From positions 186,001 through 250,000 of the forward strand of contig NZ_VORS01000005.1 in the NCBI RefSeq assembly GCF_007997075.1: a stretch of DNA of 64,000 bases, written 5' to 3'. Positions within the stretch are counted from its first letter, which is position 1, and each line of letters starts with the position of its first letter. Shown here piece after piece: positions 62,001-64,000 of the stretch. The position numbers were made by a program, and so were the translations under genes. The stretch is from Polaribacter sp. IC073 (GTDB lineage: Bacteria; Bacteroidota; Bacteroidia; Flavobacteriales; Flavobacteriaceae). The notes beneath the pieces are model-generated. The model saw nothing but the letters and a program-made list of their open reading frames with translations. It was not told the origin of the DNA and did not search any database.

Positions 62001-62506
62001 CCTCTTCCACCACCACCAGAAGCCGCTTTTAACATGACCGGGTAGCCAATTTTTTCGGCTTCGCTTAATGCAATTTCAATATTTTCTAAAGGCTTTTCAT
62101 TGCTGCGAATCACGGGGATGTTGTTGGCAACCGCCACTTCTTTTGCCGTAATCTTATCTCCCAAAGACTTTAAAACAGACACTTTTGGTCCGACAAAAAT
62201 AAGGCCATTGTCTTCACATTTCTGAGCAAGGTTTGCGTTTTCAGACAAAAAACCATACCCAGGGTGTACCGCATCTGCGCCGCTTTCTAAAGCAACTCTA
62301 ATAATTTCATCGATGTTTAAATACGGTTTTAAGGGCGCAGTGTCTTCGCCTATTTGGTAAGATTCATCTGCCTTGTATCTGTGCAGCGAGTACCGATCTT
62401 CAAACGTATATACACCAACGGTTTTTACGTTTATTTCTGTACATGCTCTAAAAATACGAATTGCTATTTCGCCTCTGTTGGCAACCAATACTTTTTTAAT
62501 TTTCAT
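59054..62506 (-). CDS. pyc: Pyruvate carboxylase (single-chain, biotin-dependent)
   Basis: This enzyme converts pyruvate and bicarbonate to oxaloacetate, refilling the TCA cycle. The 1150 residues hold the full set of domains. Biotin carboxylase: VLVANRGEIAIRI at 7-19, glycine-rich KAASGGGGRGMR near 159-170, EVNPRIQVEHTVTE near 288-301. Carboxyltransferase: FTDTTMRDAHQSLLATRM near 537-554, then the tetramerisation/allosteric region, and a C-terminal biotinyl domain with biotin-Lys in EAMKMET. The order and length match pyruvate carboxylases of the alpha4 type. It is a single-gene unit. A weak minus-strand TATCTTTA upstream resembles a -7 box. Confidence 0.97.
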   Translation of the reverse strand: MKIKKVLVANRGEIAIRIFRACTEINVKTVGVYTFEDRYSLHRYKADESYQIGEDTAPLKPYLNIDEIIRVALESGADAVHPGYGFLSENANLAQKCEDNGLIFVGPKVSVLKSLGDKITAKEVAVANNIPVIRSNEKPLENIEIALSEAEKIGYPVMLKAASGGGGRGMRVIQKAAELKGAFNESKREALNAFGDATVFLEKFVANPKHIEIQIVADNYGNTVHLFERDCSVQRRYQKVIEFAPSFDLKPAIKEALYAYAIAICKAVDYNNIGTVEFLVDDDDAIYFIEVNPRIQVEHTVTEVVTNIDLVKTQLFIAGDYKLTDQQIKIPNQEAVKVTGYALQCRITTEDPQNDFKPDYGEITTYRSASGFGIRLDAGSVYQGAIISPFFDSMLVKVTANSRTLDGACRKVRRALAEFRIRGVKTNMPFLDNILQHETFRKGNVTVNFIKQNPDLFIFKAPRNRATKLVTYLGDVIVNGNPDVKKKDLSKKFLKPIVPKFDAHAAHPKGTKDLLTELGPEKFSKWLKNEKKVHFTDTTMRDAHQSLLATRMRTYDMLKVAEGYTKNNPDIFSMEVWGGATFDVCMRFLQENPWERLQLLRKAMPNVLLQMLIRGSNGVGYTAYPDNLIEKFVEQSWEHGVDIFRIFDSLNWMPSIAPCIAHVRKRTNGLAEGSICYTGDILNPKNTKYNLNYYTTLAKDIENAGAHILAIKDMAGLLKPYAAFELISALKQTVNIPIHLHTHDTSSIQSATYLKAMEAGVDVVDVALGGLSGLTSQPNFNSVVEMLKFNDRESTLNIDSLNEYSNYWQTVRDYYYPFESGLKAGSGDVFKHEIPGGQYSNLKPQAQALGLEDRFHEITKMYGDVNLLFGDIIKVTPSSKVVGDMAQYLVSNNLTVQDVLERGDTISFPQSVVSFFKGDLGQPVGGFPKDLQKLILKGEKPYTDRPNAHLEPLDIDAAYTDFKKIFENDLSRPIDFTDFLSYKLYPKVFTEAYNKHLKYDSLINLPTKNFFYGMERGEEIIIELDKGKTLLITLDSIGEPNSDGMVTVYFKVNGQGRAVQIKDAAVKVHTIENLKADRNDAKEIGAPLQGMLSAILVKKGEKVSKNQPLFIIEAMKMETTITAVADATVKKLFLKEGGMVHSEDLVLTVD

Positions 62507-62849
62507 CTTAGGAACGGTGTTTTAGCGTTTAAAAAAAAGTTTTACGGCTAAAGATACTAAGTGAAATTGAGGAAGTCGAATTTTTTAGAAAATATTTAAA
62601 AACTTTATGCGTAGCACAAGGCATTGCAATGCTTGCACCTGTTGCGAGGTGCCAAACAAAAACAACCAACGAAACGGCCCCCTCAATGTTCTGCAGAAGA
62701 CTTCTTAAATAGCTGTTGGTAAGAACGTAAAAAAAAGAAAACAATGGGGGGATGTCTAATTCTTAAAAAGGTGCTAAAAACAAGAAATAATTAATTTATT
62801 TGTAATTATTTGTAAAAATTAAGAAAACGTTGAAAACTTCAAGGGAATT

Positions 62850-62954
62850 GTGAATAAGTATAAGTTCGAATACCCAACAAGAAGCTTTAATTTTATAGGT
62901 GCAAAGAAAGAGGTCTTTATTGTTGCTGCAGAAGCATTCACAAAAGAATCCTAG
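62850..62954 (+). CDS. Possible small protein or gene fragment (34 codons, GTG start)
   Basis: The frame GTG to TAG encodes a 34-residue peptide beginning MNKYKFEYPTRSFNFIGAKK and ending AAEAFTKES. Composition is protein-like, with no hydrophobic segment. No upstream promoter fits the consensus exactly, but an orphan terminator lies 55 bases downstream. It may equally be the remnant of a longer gene. Confidence 0.25.
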   Translation: MNKYKFEYPTRSFNFIGAKKEVFIVAAEAFTKES

Positions 62955-63008
62955 CCTGCTGATAAATTAATTTTTAGAGCGCAAAAGAGCCTTTCTCTTT
63001 ACAACCAT

Positions 63009-63047
63009 AAAAAAAGCCTTAAAGAGGGTACTTTAAGACCTTTTTTT
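63009..63047. terminator. Orphan terminator-like hairpin
   Basis: AAAAAAAG / CTTTTTTT and CTTAAAG / CTTTAAG arms with a small bulge and loop AGGGTA. T-runs on both strands. No annotated gene ends here on either strand. Confidence 0.65.
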
Positions 63048-63295
63048 AAACGGTAACACTTTAAGAAGTGTGTAGTTTCATCTTGAGACCATAAAATTAC
63101 AATACTTCTTTTAGCTTACCAAATTTATTTAGTTAAAAATAAAGCAGGCTACCACACTGCATTTGGTAAAACAATGACTTAATTATTAGTTAGTTAACTC
63201 CCTTTTGTGCTTGTGTACAAAATGGTAATGGTGTGTAAAGACGTGTACACTATTGGCAAATTGCAGAGTTTTTAAAGCGCGCTAGAAGAGGTTTT

Positions 63296-63324
63296 TGTAT
63301 TGCTGCCTCTTTAAAAGCAATACA
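63296..63324 (+). promoter_or_regulatory. Leader hairpin before the HU-like gene
   Basis: Perfect 9-base arms TGTATTGCT (63296-63304) and AGCAATACA (63316-63324), loop of 11 bases, ending 19 bases before the ATG. There is no T-run, so a role in translation or mRNA stability is more likely than termination. Confidence 0.45.
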
Positions 63325-63343
63325 CTTAAAATTTTATGTTATT

Positions 63344-63736
63344 ATGGTACAAATTATACCAATTAGTAAATCGAATCCGCAAGACAGAATCGCGGCAAAT
63401 AAATATTATGCACAAGTAGTGGCTTCTGGTAAAACAGATTTAGAAAGGTTGGCATACTTGGTCTCCAACCAAAGTACGGTGAGAGAAGCAGATTGTTACG
63501 CCGTAATCTTGTCTTTATTACACAATATTGTAGACGAATTAAAGCAAGGTAAAATTGTGAAATTAGACAAACTGGGTTCTTTTCAAATAGGCATTAATTC
63601 GAATGCTGTAGACACCTTAGAAGAGGTATCTGCGAGTCTTGTAAACAAGGTGCGCATTAAGTTTAGACCCGATAAAAGAATGAAGAATTCTTTAAATATC
63701 AATACCATTCACTTTACCACCGCCAAAGGAGTGTAA
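63344..63736 (+). CDS. HU/IHF-like DNA-binding protein (Bacteroidota type)
   Basis: A 130-residue histone-like protein, longer than classical HU (90). The segment VREADCYAVILSLLHNIVDELKQGKIVKLDKLGSFQIG (quoted in part: GKIVKLDKLGSFQIG, about 70-84) matches the HU dimer core and start of the DNA-binding arm. VRIKFRPDKRMKNSL (about 106-120) replaces the canonical arm and end. The N-terminal ~30 residues (YYAQVVASGKTDLERL) are typical of the Bacteroidota DUF4469/HU-extended group. A strong terminator follows. Confidence 0.87.
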   Translation: MVQIIPISKSNPQDRIAANKYYAQVVASGKTDLERLAYLVSNQSTVREADCYAVILSLLHNIVDELKQGKIVKLDKLGSFQIGINSNAVDTLEEVSASLVNKVRIKFRPDKRMKNSLNINTIHFTTAKGV

Positions 63737-63750
63737 GAGCGTATGTGTTA

Positions 63751-63791
63751 AAAAAAACAACCTCAATAACAATTGTTATTGAGGTTTTTTT
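63751..63791 (+). terminator. Terminator of the HU-like gene
   Basis: CCTCAATAAC, loop AATT, GTTATTGAGG followed by a seven-T run. A-run on the other side. Confidence 0.93.
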
Positions 63792-63824
63792 ATGCCCAAA
63801 AACCAACGTTCTTCTTAAAAACAC

Positions 63825-63938
63825 ACCGCAGCTTTTAAAAAAACCTAGGAAGCTTATGCGCAAGAGTTCGGTAACTTTTGCTAAAAAGTATGGTAACTTT
63901 TGGGTAAAAGTTACCATACTTTTAAAAAAAGCTGCGGT
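63825..63938. repeat. Large nested palindrome downstream of the HU-like gene
   Basis: The inner stem has perfect 18-base arms, AAAAGTATGGTAACTTTT (63884-63901) and AAAAGTTACCATACTTTT (63906-63923), around a 4-base loop GGGT. Outer arms ACCGCAGCTTTT (63825-63836) and AAAAGCTGCGGT (63927-63938) enclose it. A third copy of GGTAACTTTT occurs at 63870-63879. No T-run follows directly, so it is not a standard terminator. Confidence 0.8.
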
Positions 63939-64000
63939 ACTTTTATTTAGAAGTTTTTTTTTTAGGCTGTTCTGGCGGTAAAAAACAACAATGCACTCTT

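Larger units (their letters stand above)
62507..63343. other. 837-base intergenic region: palindromes, small frame, orphan terminator
   Basis: No intact long gene. It holds a 12-base palindrome GCATTGCAATGC (62621-62632), a hairpin GCACCT/AGGTGC (62635-62652), a GTG-started 34-codon frame (62850-62954), a terminator-like hairpin (63009-63047) and a minus-strand TAAATTTG box (63120-63127). A stem TGTATTGCT/AGCAATACA lies before the HU gene. Several of these suggest an unlisted transcript. Confidence 0.6.

Noticed and set aside
62529..62744. 71-residue minus-strand frame upstream of pyc
   Set aside because: It covers two palindromes and the pyc leader, has no promoter or conserved look, and overlaps the probable pyc promoter.
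63745..63981. 78-residue forward open frame after the HU-like gene
   Set aside because: It spans the HU terminator and the large palindrome, and the translation is Lys/Leu low-complexity made by the repeats. Not a credible gene.

Overview
This is an AT-rich chromosome segment from a member of the Bacteroidota, most likely a marine Flavobacteriaceae of the Polaribacter/Tenacibaculum type. Several things point there. Promoters follow the Bacteroidota pattern TTG-N(17-23)-TAnnTTTG. Shine-Dalgarno sequences are largely absent. FtsA and FtsZ have Bacteroidota-type C-termini. There is a GYDIA-type GHMP kinase beside a class II HMG-CoA reductase, many secreted or lipoprotein peptidases, and Bacteroidota-style intergenic inverted repeats. 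Species cannot be named from this window. No phage, insertion sequence, rRNA or CRISPR array is visible. The only tRNA seen is tRNA-Leu(UAG).

Layout. 1-3503: end of the division cluster (ftsQ 3' end, ftsA, ftsZ). 3591-6364: a BlaI/M56 (BlaR1-like) regulatory pair with twin operator dyads. 6489-14214: a cyclophilin lipoprotein, a three-gene peptidase operon (M20, S9, M1), tRNA-Leu, manA and a thioesterase. 14279-16405: the tail-specific protease. 16703-21415: a forward operon surE, small membrane protein, lpxB, NlpC/P60, comEC. 21418-25787: a thioredoxin, a POT peptide transporter and a second S9 peptidase. 25930-28583: mevalonate genes, including an HMG-CoA reductase carrying an extra DUF1569/DinB-like domain. 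28676-33535: a flavoprotein, a thioredoxin-like protein, an inserted single-gene unit (about 30612-32864), mazG and a small membrane protein. 33591-43205: a large BNR-repeat protein, aroA, queA, rlmN, a polyprenyl synthetase and an OmpA-like protein. 43345-48194: a lipoprotein, a GH3-type enzyme, a DUF2797 protein, a HAD phosphatase and a LacI regulator. 48260-51863: three membrane glycosyltransferases in one operon. 52159-55190: a NosR-like ferredoxin membrane protein and an FAD oxidoreductase. 55602-58860: a GH113-like lipoprotein, a lipoprotein with two repeats, a decayed ORF and a phosphoesterase. 59054-62506: pyruvate carboxylase. 63344-63736: an HU-like protein followed by large palindromes.

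Metabolic reading. The window is rich in peptide use: dipeptidyl peptidases, an aminopeptidase, a dipeptidase and a proton/peptide symporter. It also has anaplerosis (pyruvate carboxylase), isoprenoid synthesis (HMG-CoA reductase, GHMP kinase, polyprenyl synthetase) and envelope synthesis (lpxB, glycosyltransferases, division genes).

Most unusual item. The gene at 30754-32805 (secreted, unrecognised) is bracketed by two different stem-loop elements. Both start with GCTAACG and end with GTTGTACATA, and they lie in opposite orientation so that the GTTGTACATA ends abut the gene. This looks like a mobile gene cassette with attC-like ends and no recombinase nearby. Other points for a second look are the HMG-CoA reductase fusion, the promoter embedded in a BlaI operator, the duplicated C-terminal module of the M56 protein, and the unexplained hairpins around the HU gene.
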